NCBI RefSeq assembly: GCF_047663525.1
Contig: NC_092587.1
Span: 141,408,001-141,472,000, forward strand
DNA: 64,000 nucleotides
Reading direction: 5' to 3'
DNA from: Anas platyrhynchos
Taxonomy: Eukaryota; Chordata; Aves; Anseriformes; Anatidae
The notes beneath the pieces were generated by a model. That model did not search any database. It saw only the letters and a list, made by a program, of their open reading frames with translations, and was not told the origin of the DNA. Shown piece by piece: positions 32,701-45,200 of this stretch; position 1 is the stretch's first letter; every line of letters begins with the position of its first letter. The position numbers and the translations under genes were made by a program.

Positions 32701-33142
32701 CTTACTGCTACTCTGGGCTCTGTAACACAGTTCACGTGGACTGACAGAGCCATTGCAGCTCCACCTCCATCTCCACTGATTTTGATGTACCAGCTGCAAT
32801 AATATTTCAAGTCAATCCCTGATTAGTGATGGGAAGGTCAGCTATTTCTGACTGGCCTCGCCCAGACAGAGAAACAGAATGAAGCTCTGCCATCAGTGTC
32901 CTAAAATAGATGGCCCTTTTCATCTGTCAGTCTTGAGTCAGCCACATGGAACACAAATTAGGAGACGCAAATCAGCTCACAGGGCATTGAGAAACACGGA
33001 GAAAGTCAAGCAAGGAGGAACTTCTTCAAACATGAGCTGTATTATCCAAACTTTCTAGTCATTTGCACAATAATTTTCTTTTACAATTTCTTCTTCAGTA
33101 ATTTTAAAAAAATACTTGCATTTTTTTAAGATAACTTTGATA
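32701..33142 (+). promoter_or_regulatory. TMEM182: Probable TMEM182 promoter / 5' UTR region
   Basis: This is the sequence directly upstream of the TMEM182 ATG. It is not CpG-rich, which fits a tissue-restricted gene. It contains E-boxes CACGTG (32733-32738) and CAGCTG (32791-32796), and a MEF2-like CTATTTCTGA (32842-32851). TMEM182 is known as a muscle-enriched gene, so these motifs are plausible, but each is short enough to occur by chance. A TTCTTCAG near 33090-33097 could be the acceptor of a 5' UTR intron; the transcription start is not identifiable. Confidence 0.35.
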
Positions 33143-33283
33143 ATGAAACTGAGTGTAGGAATATTTTTTGGAGGTTTCTTTGCAGCTCTAGGGGTTTTGC
33201 TTTTTTTGGTGGCGTTTGGAACTGATTATTGGCTTCTTGCTACGGAAATAGGAAAATGTTCAAAAGCACCAGAAGATATTGGG
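33143..33283 (+). CDS. TMEM182: TMEM182 exon 1 (coding part)
   Basis: 47 codons encoding span 1 and the [14 protein letters not shown] segment. The donor is GGG|GTTAGT, a weaker match to the usual GTRAGT consensus but the only GT here that preserves the frame into exon 2. Read-through into the intron would stop at 33365 after 28 extra codons. Confidence 0.92.
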
Positions 33284-36200
33284 GTTAGTATGGATTTTAT
33301 TTGTAATGGGAATTATATGTTGGTTGTTTCTTGGATGTATTTATTTTGTAAAAATATACTTCACTAGGAACTTTTGATCATGTTCATTTTGACCTTCTGG
33401 AAATCTGCTGCTTCAAAACAAGGCTACTTCAAAACCTCTTTTAAGCAATTATTATCAACTCCAAAAATAATTTGTCTTTTGTGATACAACTTTTGTGATA
33501 TGACAGTCTTTCAAAGGAAATGTAACTATATAGATGTACTATAGCTAACCTTCATGCAGTCTATGATTCATTGTGGTGGTATTATTTTTTACCTAAACAT
33601 CTAAGTTCATGTGAATTTGATTCTTTCAGGTAGCTGAAAAAGGGTATGGTAATGGATTTTTATTTATTTATTTTTTTATTTTTTCCGTAGGGAGAGAAGG
33701 CCACTTTCCATCATGAAGGTTTCTTCTGGAGGTGCTGGTTTAGTGGAAATGTAGTAGAACATAACTCCAGCATGTGGAAGTTCTGGTACAGTAAGTAACT
33801 CTTTTCCTTTGTTGTTATCTACAGTAGTTTGATTTCAAAGTTCTTTTTTTTCCTTTTTTTTTTTTTTTTTTTTTTTTCCTGAGTGATTGTGAATCACTCA
33901 GTTTCGTTCGGCTTCTTTAGTTCTTCAGCTATCTTTAAATAAATTTAAAAGTGACAAACACTTTTGTAATTTGTACTAAAGGAATCCCCAGGACATAATC
34001 ATACATGTCTAAGTATCAGTTTATTCATCAAGTGTTACGTTATTCTTCTCCTTTGTTATTCTTCTTCTGTGAAGACAGTCTGTGAGAGCCAGGGCTGTTC
34101 AGCCTGAAGAAGAGAAGGCTCAGGAGTCACCTTATTGCAGTTTTTCAGTACCTAAAGGGCACTTACAAAAAAGATGGAGAACAACGTTTTGCTCGGGCAG
34201 ACAATGACAGAACAAGGGGAAATGGTTTCAAACTAAAAGAGGGGAGTTTTAGATAAGATAGGAGGAATTTTTTCACTCACAAGGTGGTGAGGCACTGGCC
34301 CGGGTTGCCCAGAGAAGCTGTGGATGCCCTGGAGGGGCATCCCTGGAGGTGCTCAAGGCCAGGCTGGATGGGGCTTTGAGCAACCTGCTCTGGTGGGAGG
34401 TGTCCCTGCTCATGGCAGGGGGTTTGGAGTTGGAGATCTATAAGGTCTCTTCCAACCCAAGACATTCTATGATCCTAGGATATAGTTCTATGTTATACCT
34501 GTCCTGTTAAGTCTGAGTCCCTTCTTATCAGGACAGACTCTTGCTTTTTGTTGTTAATAGTCTTAATTGTTAATTGTTTATGTCTGTAACGTTGGAAAAA
34601 GATCCTTGTGGTTAGGATGGTCTGTGAGTTTTTGCCTGCACTATTTTTCCAGCTAGTTCTATGAGTAGCTTAAGGAGGGCACGAGCAATTCGATGGTGAG
34701 AACTGTGTCATACACATCCTCTCCAGAAAAATCCCTCTTCTAATTGGATGGATGACCTGTTTTCTTTCACTACATGCCAGGATTCTGGAAGATAGTGAGT
34801 TTTTTTGCCACCAGATTTTCCAATGAAGAAGAGACTGAGCAAAACTTCTACTGTGTTTGACCCTACTCGTGATATACAGCGCTCCCTCTCCTTATTGCAA
34901 GATTTCCACAATTCTTGAGAAAAGGAGGTGCCATCATACCATTTTTATTTCAATATCCATATTTTTCTAAATATGTTGGTTGGTCTTAGGTGGCAAATGT
35001 AATATTCACTGCAGTTAATTTCCCCTTGCTCTTTATCTGGAGAATTCTGCAGTCAAGAATATGAAATGTGAAGGTGATTTAAACTATAGAAAGCCTTTAC
35101 CCTTTGCAAAGAAGAAGATGATCTTTTTATAAGCATTTAATAAAAAAAGGTGAAATAACACTTCTCTGGAGGTATTGATTCCATAGTATGAACTCATAGT
35201 TGTTGGGAATGTAAAATTTCTGAAGATGCTCGGTATTTGTCATTATCTTTTCACAAGAGAAAAATTAATTTCCTGGTTTTGTTGTTGTTTGTTTGTTTTG
35301 GTGGGATATGCAGTAATGAGACAGAAATAATTAACCTTCACAAGAGAAAAGAACGTATTCGTATAAAAGCATACATAGGTATTGCATATAAATTGCAGTG
35401 TACCAGACCCTTCTCTCAAGAGAGGCTTCTTTACTGTTCCCGTAGTACAAATCTGAGCCGCCCTTTAAGGAAAATCCTTGGCTGGATATCAAGGCTGGTA
35501 TCTATTACCAACACAAAATCCACTGTAGAGCTACTGCCTGGGAAGGAACCTGGAATCTTGACCTATGAAACTCAGTTTACCTATTTGAAAAACAGGCACA
35601 AAATATTGTATTTCTAAGGCATTAATCTTTTTTTCTCTTTTTCTTTTAGCCAACCAGTCACCTTCTAAGAACTGTACTCATGCATACCTCTCACCATTTC
35701 CTCATATCCGAGATGAACACAACTCAACCTCCTATGACTCTGCAGTCAGTAAGTATTTTTTTTGGCTGCAAATGGATACAGTGCCTATAGTTTCAAGAAA
35801 ACAATTTGGATGCTTCAGTACAAAACAACATTATCACTCCACACAGTTTAATTTGCAGAGTTTTGGTATTTCATACTCCTCATACTTTTACAACACACAT
35901 ATTTAAGACACTATTTAGCAAAGCACTTAAATGAATGCATAGCTTTAAGTATAATGGCAGAATGAAAATCATTTCTAAAACCAGAAACATTTCTTTTTAG
36001 TGAATCATTTCTTTTTCATACAGAAAAAGTATCTTCCTTGGGCTGAATGCATTAAACAAATACTTCTTCTCATATATCCCAATTAAACTATTTCTTGTCA
36101 GATAAATAACCACATGTGGAATTATATTGCTCTTTTACTTTATGAGAAGGGAAAAGAGGGGCCTTGATACCGTCTAAGTTTATTCAAATAACCCAGATAT

Positions 36201-39200
36201 ACTGCACCAAGTGCTGGAGGTGCCAGTTTCTCTCCACTGACACTATAGGAAGTTGCAGCGCTAAAATTAGTCTGAACAGTGTGTGCCATACATGAATAAT
36301 GTAGACCAAGAGTGTAGCAATGTGCAATCTTGTTTTGTAAATTAAATTATTTTTGAAAAAATATATATATTCTATAACATTTCAAAATACTTGATATCTT
36401 AAACTGAGATAATAACACGGAGAAACTATAGTGTAATAACAGACATACGTATGTATATGTAAAATACACAGAATCGAAAACCTTATACTCGAATAATGCC
36501 TGGAAAGCTCTGTTTTTACTACTCCACTTAAAAAATTGGTCACATTTCATCAGATCAAGGGCTTTATGCAAATGTATTTGAAAATATTGCTTCTGATGCC
36601 TATTTCATGTGACTTTTTAAATAACCTGTGATGTGGGGATGCTGCATGTCTCCAAGCCTGCTGACTCAATGACTTAAGTGATCCCTGAAGCTGTAATTAT
36701 ACCTTTGCTGACTTTGAAGTGTCTTCAGAATCCATTTTTTATGCTGCAGACATGAAAAAGAAGTTGGACTGGTAACAGTTCTGTTAATCTTCAGAAATTA
36801 TGAACTGTTTGTCCAGGAAGAATTAATACCTCACCATTCAGAGTCAGAGATCTAATCTGTACCTTCGAAGCACATCTAGAACAGTTTATCTTTCCATTTG
36901 AAAGTGACGAGTCATCTGCTCGTAATAATCTAGACAGAGTTTGTATTCCACCATTCACTCATACATTCACAAAAGATCTTCAAATCATATTGCATGATTA
37001 CACAGAAGTGGACAAACAAAGAATAAAGAAATGAGAAGGAATATCATCAAAAGTTTAATTAATTTCAGTTAATGTTTGCCAAAAGAACCACTGCTCAAAT
37101 ATAATTTTCCTATCTATATTTTATATTACAAGATTAAAAATAGACAGAACTGTACTATAGATGCTGGCCCAGGTAGAGTATATTCAGAGCCATTCCTGCT
37201 GTATAAATAGATACAGTTGGATTGCTTTGGAGCTTATTAAAACTGGAGAAGTTTTTTTTATGCCACCAGTTCATTTTCAGCATCTAGAGCAGGTATACTT
37301 GTTCAAGAATCTTCCACAACTTTTTATTAAGAAGGTTATATCATCATCTCTTCTGTTAGTTCAAAATTCATTCCTCGTCTAGTGTACTTCGACAGTCCAG
37401 CCTGTGATATTTGGCAAACAGGCTTTTAAAACCTCACTGAATCTGCAGTTACTAAATTAAGAAATACTAGAAAGTTGTTGTCTTTCTGATTCACAGTGGA
37501 GGAAATGCTTCTCTGAAATTAGTCAGTGGAGAAAGCCCTCCATCTGATTTCATGCAAAAAAATATTTTGTCAGCTATTTGTACATCCACTTGGCTGCATC
37601 TAATACCTTCTGTCAACAAAACATAGAACAAAAGGGCACTACCAAAAGATTAGGGTTCTCTTTTTTTTTTTTTTTTTTTTTTTTTGGTTTTTCTACTGTG
37701 TCTTGATTCAGTATTTCCTTTTTCATGGCTTATATCTTTCTCAAAAGCTATCACTTTGGGGAAAAAAAAATAAAAAATAATAATCCACCACTCCTGGTCC
37801 TTTCAGAAAGATTTTTCACCACATTTTTCATAAGACCCCCAAGTCATATTTTAATTAGGAATGGATAAGAAGAAATATTCTGTCATCTGAAAAATAGTTT
37901 GCTGAAAAATAAACAGTTGAATAAAAAGCTTTAAACTTCATTAGAGAAATCAAGTGTGGATGTACAACATAATTTTCTAAAAATCTCTAACTTCATGTTA
38001 ACAGAACTGTTACTTTCTGAACAAGCAAAGGCATACACCTTTTACAGACAACTCAGCTTTAAGAGACTATGAGAACTTGTCAGAGCAAATTGGATTTAAT
38101 TACAGACCCTAGTGAAAACACAACTGTGGTGTGTAGCTGGAGTGCCATGTTACCATCCAGCTAGGATGACTCAGGCAAAAATAAGTTTCCTGAGGACTAT
38201 AAAATCTCTGATGATTTTTGAGTGGAGTGACTGAATGAAGTCCTCTGTTGACATAACTCCTTTGGCTTTAGTATCTGTAAGAATTTGCCTCAGAGTTTTT
38301 CTGGGCCATGGCCATAATTCAAAAAAGGCTTGATCTATCCTCTCTTAATTTATTTAGATTTTTTTGTGTGTTGGTTTTAAGGTGTTTGATAGTTCCCAGA
38401 AAAACTCAAACTCTGAAGACCATGAAGTTTAGTGTGTTAGTATGCTTTACACAAAGGGCCTGGTTCATCCTCTTACAGAAACCTAGACTATGAGCTTTTG
38501 CTGTGAAGAGTTATAGCCTTAGATGGAAGTGTGAAGACAGAAAAGCCTACAGTGACGCTGACATTGGGGATTCAAATGCATGTTTTATTGTCTCAGATTT
38601 CCTCTCATCATTACTGTCAGATATATGATCAGCTTGGAAGGGTGGGTTAGTACTGTTTTGAAATTGCAGCTTTCTGTATCTTAATCACAAGTACTATGGC
38701 TTTGTTCATTCACTGGTTTTGTTAAGCATCTTGGTGGATCACCTACCTGCAGTGTAAAGTGCAGTCTACAGCTGTGCTAGCCATCATTTATAGTTATGCA
38801 CTTAAACAAATTTGCAGGCCATGTCATTTATCTTAGCCTGAAATAGACATCTAAATGAAGTCAGGGAAGCCTGACTCTAGTGACTTTCTGTGATGTTACA
38901 ATGTTTTATAGTGACAGCTATTACAATGTGCAGCTATTAAGAGGACAGACAGCACCTCATTGTGTCACCAGCAGATTCATTTATATGATGATTCACAAAC
39001 ATATGTGCAACAGACTACAACCTAGGAATAATAATTTAAAAAAAATAACCCATACAATAAAAGTACCTGAATAGTGACCTTTATTTATTTTATTCTAAAT
39101 ATTTTATGCTAAAATAAGCATACATTTTTATATACATTTTTATAATTATATTACTTAAATAATAATTCTTTGCAAGCTAGATTAATTCATGGTATCACAT

Positions 39201-42200
39201 CACTGGATTACTTAACATTGATATTCAAGGATATCGTACTTTTATAAAACTCTCTTTTACTGTACAAAGTCCTTACTCATACAAGTAGTCCCATATTGCA
39301 ACGGTGAGATAATTCCTAAGAAAAAGGAATATAAGATAATATAAGAGTATAAGATCTATCACTTAATCAAGTCATCAATTAAAAAATAAATATAAAAAAA
39401 ATGCAAGTTTATTTGGAAATATGCAGTAGTTTCTTAACTGTTGTAAATTGCCCCAGCAACTTCTGAGGTTAAATTGGAAGCAATTTAATGGGGCTGCACT
39501 GACACATCAGTTTAATACTCTGATTTGTAGCTGCTAGTACTTTTTTTTTCCTGACCATTTGTATCTTATTTTGTCCAGTACTGGGCACATTGCCAGCATT
39601 TGAAGTAGTGCCTAATATAATGTGGAATACAGAATGTTTATAGGACTGAAGAGAAGTTCTGGTTCAGCAACTATTACACCTAAATTGGTGTGATCAAATT
39701 TATTGGCAGGTTTGTTGCTGGGCTGAAATTAACCTAAAGTAATCTAGGAAATATCAGCAATGAAATCTGAAAATAATAACTGTATAGTGAGATGCTAGAG
39801 TTAGCCTATTTTTAGGGCAAAAAATGCTGTTATGTAATACGGTCACATAATTGCCTGTGAGAGGTTGTAATACAGTACATTTACTAAGGAAGAACTCCCC
39901 AGCCACTGAGCAGTGATAAAGCAAGAAGTATTTAAAAAAGCAATGTATTCATAATGTGAATATTGTATTTATTTTACTGTTAAGGTTATTTGAAAAAAAA
40001 AAAAGATTATTACTACTAAGGGATAATAAAGGGTACTGAGTAAAACTGATAAAAGTTTTGCAAGGTTTATTGTGTTGCTAGATGTGTCTCAGGTGCTGCT
40101 GCTGAGAGCTGTGATCACATTTGCAGTTGTTTATCTGCAGAGAAGATACTTTAGATATAGAACAGTTCAGGCATTTTACCTTTCATCATATTTTATATCG
40201 GTAGTGGCATTTTGATGCCTCTTGTCAAAATCATTTTGATATCACTTCAATTAAATAGAGAGGTAAAAAAGATATTCTGAAATTCACTATTTAGCCAAAT
40301 CACAGGAAAGGTTAGGTTCACTTTAGGACCTGAGTTTGTGGGTGAAAAATCACGACAACTTTTCCAAGTCATTTTAATGATTCTTTGTAATGTTTATGAA
40401 GCACTGAACTCACACATGCTTCAAAAATATGTTCAGCTTTGTAGGACTTAATAATTCTTGTTCAATATTGATTTTTATTTATATATATATACTATTATTA
40501 TTTTTTGTAGGCCATAGGAAAGTTGGCAAGGGCAATAAAGTATGTGGTGTGGTTTCATGAGTTTGGTGTCAATATCTCTAGTTTATAGATGGGTGTTGCA
40601 TTGTATTATCAGTTAACCTGTTCCTGAATAGCCCATTATGGAGGTTTTGAGGTGTGCATTGCTACTACATAAAAAATGTGTCTTTTAGGTGACATCATTG
40701 TGTAACTGTGTCAAATATATTATTACTTATTTCCATATCAAGCACCAGTAACATCTGAAAATAGGAAACTGTGGCAGTTAAATAGGAAAATAGGAAACTC
40801 TGCAGATAAACAGGGTTGGGATCTCCTATACAAGAAAAGGGAACTTTTGATACTTTTCAGCCACTTCTCCAAAATTCAGTCCCTTACATAAAATGTGATA
40901 CATCAGCTGGTTTTCAAATGATGCAGAAGTCTCCGGAGGAATCTAGGTTAGTTAGTTAATCTAAGTTTCTCATTTAGGAGAAAACCAGGTGGAAAGGCAA
41001 AATCACAGGTCACGCAATTTGAAAGCAATATAATTCAGCTGCTATATTCTCATGGTATGTAGACTGAATGGTGCAGAGCTCAAAGACAAGCATTCTGGCT
41101 GTATTCCTGTTTTCCTCTAAGTACTATTTTATTTTTAGGCCTGCCTGTCACTACCAAGACAAATGTTGTACCCTGATGAAGGGACAGCTTACCAAGAGAA
41201 GTTACAGAACCTCTGTTTAGCACTCTTGCAACGTAGAGCAATGATATCTAAGGTTAACACTACAGATAGGTTTACCTCAGACTTTGCGGTAGCGCTTGTA
41301 CTTTATTTCTTCCACTGCAGGAAATACTTGGAATAACACAAGTACTTGAGGTAGCTAATTCTGACATATCTGTAAGGTTCATTTACTTAGTGCCTGCTCT
41401 TTACAGAAGCAAGGGCATTCCTTGTTTGGACCAGAACATGGGCTATCTTATGAACTGCTTCAGTGGGACTTGACAAGGAGCAGACTTCTCTTAACATCTT
41501 GTGTATGTACACTGAACCACAGTTGAAACAGACTGCTTGGATCACAGTGTCATCCCTTTTATATAAAGAAGCATATTAAAAAATATATATATATTATAAA
41601 GAATCATAATTCAAAACAGTGTCTTCAGCTGTTTTTTTATCTGCCAAAGATCTCCTCAATCCTAGAGCAGCAGAGTCTTTGACTTAAGAATTTCATCCTT
41701 AGGTAGGTTTATTTCAACCACCTCTTTTGTGTTCATCTGTTGATGCCAGCTAAGCTAGTGACTGCAATAGGGCTGCACTGTAATTTTGAATGGTTAGCTC
41801 CACGGGAAGCGATCTTGCCCATCTAAACAGAGAAGGTAGGAGGTGTGGTCTGGGTAAAAATGGTCTGAATATGAAATAAGTGAAGTCTTCTCTGCAGGGG
41901 AATGGTTGCATTTTAATTCCATTATTAAATAAAAAGTCTAGATGCTCTTAGGGTGTTTATTTGGACTTGTGCCACAAATGGCCTTAATGACTTCCTGTCT
42001 TGTAGATTAGAAGGGGTAAGTATTTACATGAAAAGTCACAAATTTTAGAGCATTGAAGACTTTTTACCTGTCTTCTTCATTTTCTAATTGATGTTTAATG
42101 ATGGAGTTAGCTAGATAAACGAGTATTAGGATCATCGGAATATCTCCATGATTCTCTAGAGAAAATAATTATGTATAGAGGAATACAACGGAAGCTTATT

Positions 42201-45200
42201 TCAGGTGATAGCTAGGTCAAATCTGTATTTCATATATAATGCATAAAACAGTTACGCTGTTGGAACAGAGAAACAGATTTTCTCTTGTATAGTCACAGAG
42301 AGGTTTAAATAGATTTTCATCAGATACATTTGTACTCCATTTATGTTTAGTTTTCAGGAATATTTGAGGAAATCAAGCTTTTCTGGTAAAAGTTCACTAA
42401 AAACCATCTTCAAAGTTCCTGTACAAAGAATATATAATGAAGCTGCACACTAATTTTGTAATGCTGGAGAAGCTTGTGTCCTCATCCATTCAGAAAACAG
42501 AAACAGTGCTATATAACTTCAGTGACTGACCATAATGATATTGAAGTAAGCTTTTTCAAGGTCCATTTTGGCCGATGTGTCCTATTATGTAGCATGACTT
42601 TGAAGTACCTTGGGCCATCCATGTAAAGGAGTTGGGTGGTTATAGGCTGATTTAGCAGTATTAGGTTTTAAATGAGGAAGTAATGTCCCATGGACTTGGG
42701 GACTGCGATGAAGCTTAGCAAAGTAGACCCATGAGTAAAATAATATGAAATTGCTTCAAATACCCAAGACCAAAGGACTTGAGAGATTTACCTTTCTAGG
42801 TCTCCATTCACTGTCCATTTGCATTAAGTGAATCATTTAACAATGTGTTTAACTTTAAACAGGTGCCTCAATCCCATAAGAATTAGAGTACTTAAAGCAG
42901 AACACACACTTAACTGATTTGCTGAACCACAGCCTTATCTCTTACCTACTATTTTCATATTTATTTGTTTATGTGGTAGGAAGCCTTGTATTGGAGATGA
43001 ACCAAAACACAGTTTTAGCCCTTCTGCCAACTACTTTCAGACACATTCATCTTCCCTGTGCCCAAATCTGCTGATCATTGTGGCAGAAAATTATGTCTGT
43101 GAATCTTTGCCTAGATTAAAAAGGTTGTTATTTAAAAAGTGTGTCTAATGTGATGCGGTGAATGTGATCTAGCTAATACATTTACAGGGCTTAGGTAGGC
43201 AAGATGATGTATACTTTAACATGAGTTAAGCTGGTCAAGTTGAAAACTGTAAATTTTTGAAACACATTAGTGGGAAACACAAACTGATAATGTCTAGCGC
43301 ACCTTCGGTCTTTAGATGAGAGCAAACCTGAATTATTCCAAGCTGGCTTTAGCAGCCTGAATGGATTTGAAAGTTTCAGGAGTTGAACCAGTATAATAGT
43401 TGCTTAGTTGTGTTTTGCTATAACAGTAAGTAGGTGCTGTCAAATGATAAGTGGCAGTTTCTTTTGTGACTCACTTTTTCTGACATGCCAGCTGGCTTAT
43501 ATGCTTTCTCTCAGTTGGGTGGAAATGTTTTTCACTGACTGAATTGTCAGTGCTTCAAGATTTTCAGATCTGACGATGGAGATCTTTGCAACTCATAATT
43601 TTACTAATGGGTTGTGTTAATGTACCAATTTTTAAATTCATGGGAGAAATTTATGTCACTCTTGTAGCATTTGTAAAATGATGACTTTGTTAAATGGATG
43701 TGCAATTAACCAGCTAAAAAATAATTGTTAGAAAGACTCTTTTGGCCAGAGTATGTCACAAAACTCTCGGCTCATTTATCACCAGCTGCATCCATTAATT
43801 CAGCACTGCTTGGCACTGTCTAACAGGGACTTCTGAAACATCACATTTTAAATTTAATAAAATACAGAGAGCATTAGAGCAGGAATAGGCTGGTTAAAAA
43901 AAAAAAAAAAAGTGTTGTGGGTTTGTTTTTTTTTTCAGTTTACATTTTTAAGTTGCACTTCTTTCCTGCTTAAATTTCTCTGTATTGAATATACTATATG
44001 TAAGGAGAATTATCCACTAGTAAATTGTAGAGAACTTAAAGATTGCTTTTGGTGAGAGGTTCTGAGCACTAATAATGTCAAAATGTTAGAGTTCTCTGCT
44101 TCTCCCAGTCAATTTTGGTAAAACAATTATATCCAGTCAGTCCAATCATTTACTCCAAAGTATCATTGCTACACCTTTGGTGCACCATTTTCTAAAAAAC
44201 ATAAATTTGCTATGTTGCAAGTCACTGTCTAAATATTAAGCATATGGATTTCATTCGTGGTAACTTACATCTTATTTTCCGTGATCATCAGATAAGAACT
44301 GGGGTCCAAACCTACTTCGATCCACATGATATATAAGGTGCACACACAATGGAATGAATGTTTGGTTTGTTAATAAGGAAAGTGAAAAGAGAAGAGGAAA
44401 GGAAAAAGTATTGTTAGCCAAATACGTCACTTGTTTAAGTTCTAAAAAGTGTTGTGTGCTTTTTTCTTTCTTCCCTTTCTCCAGTTTATCGAGGTTTTTG
44501 GACAGTTCTTATGCTCCTGGGAGTGCTCACTATTGTGATGGCTAGTTTCTTCATCATCTGTGCAGCTCCTTTTGCCAGCCACATTCTGTACAAAGCAGGA
44601 GGAGGCTTTTACATCATTGCTGGTGGGTATACTGTTTGCTCAGTCAATTAAAGCTGTTAGAATAGAAAAGATATGAGGTATTTCACCCCATTTTCTGTGA
44701 CAAAAATTATATTAATCATGGGTAAAAGAAAGAAAAAGTGCATACCTCTGTTCTTTGGCTTTTGGAGCGCCTGCTTTGGAGACAATTCTTTCCACAGTTA
44801 TTTAGTCATAAAGCCATTCAAAACGCTACCTTTTGATTAAGATAAAAACAAAAAAAAAATCTAGGACCATTCATGGAATCACTTTGCAATTTCAAACTAA
44901 TTATTTAGCAGGAAAAGGAATGCATATTTAGGGATGCTGACTTGAAGGACTCTCAAGGGCTTTAGCTAAGAAGAGGTTTTTTAATCAGTGGCACAAAAGC
45001 AATGAAGATGGTAATGGTAGACTCTGAAGAAGTTGCAAGACACAGCACATTCACGTGACAAGAATAGGAGACATTTTTTGTATGTGATTGGAATGCAGAA
45101 AATAGCTGTCAAATATAAGTAAGTGGAAGCTCTAAACCTCTGTGAATGGAACATAGTTAATAACTGAATTACCTCTTTCCTCATTACCCACATATAATCA

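Larger units (their letters stand above)
33791..35649 (+). other. TMEM182: TMEM182 intron 2
   Basis: A 1.86-kb intron with a 24-base poly-T at 33854-33877 and a CR1 fragment at 34086-34490. The rest is unique. Confidence 0.88.
35749..44484 (+). other. TMEM182: TMEM182 intron 3
   Basis: An 8.7-kb AT-rich intron in which I recognise no CR1 or LTR. It holds poly-T (37661-37685) and poly-A (43896-43911) runs and otherwise unique sequence. None of the short open frames in it has homology I recognise. Confidence 0.82.

Noticed and set aside
20045-33142. Bidirectional promoter shared by MFSD9 and TMEM182
   Set aside because: The start codons are 13 kb apart, with retroelements between, and only MFSD9 has a CpG-rich start.
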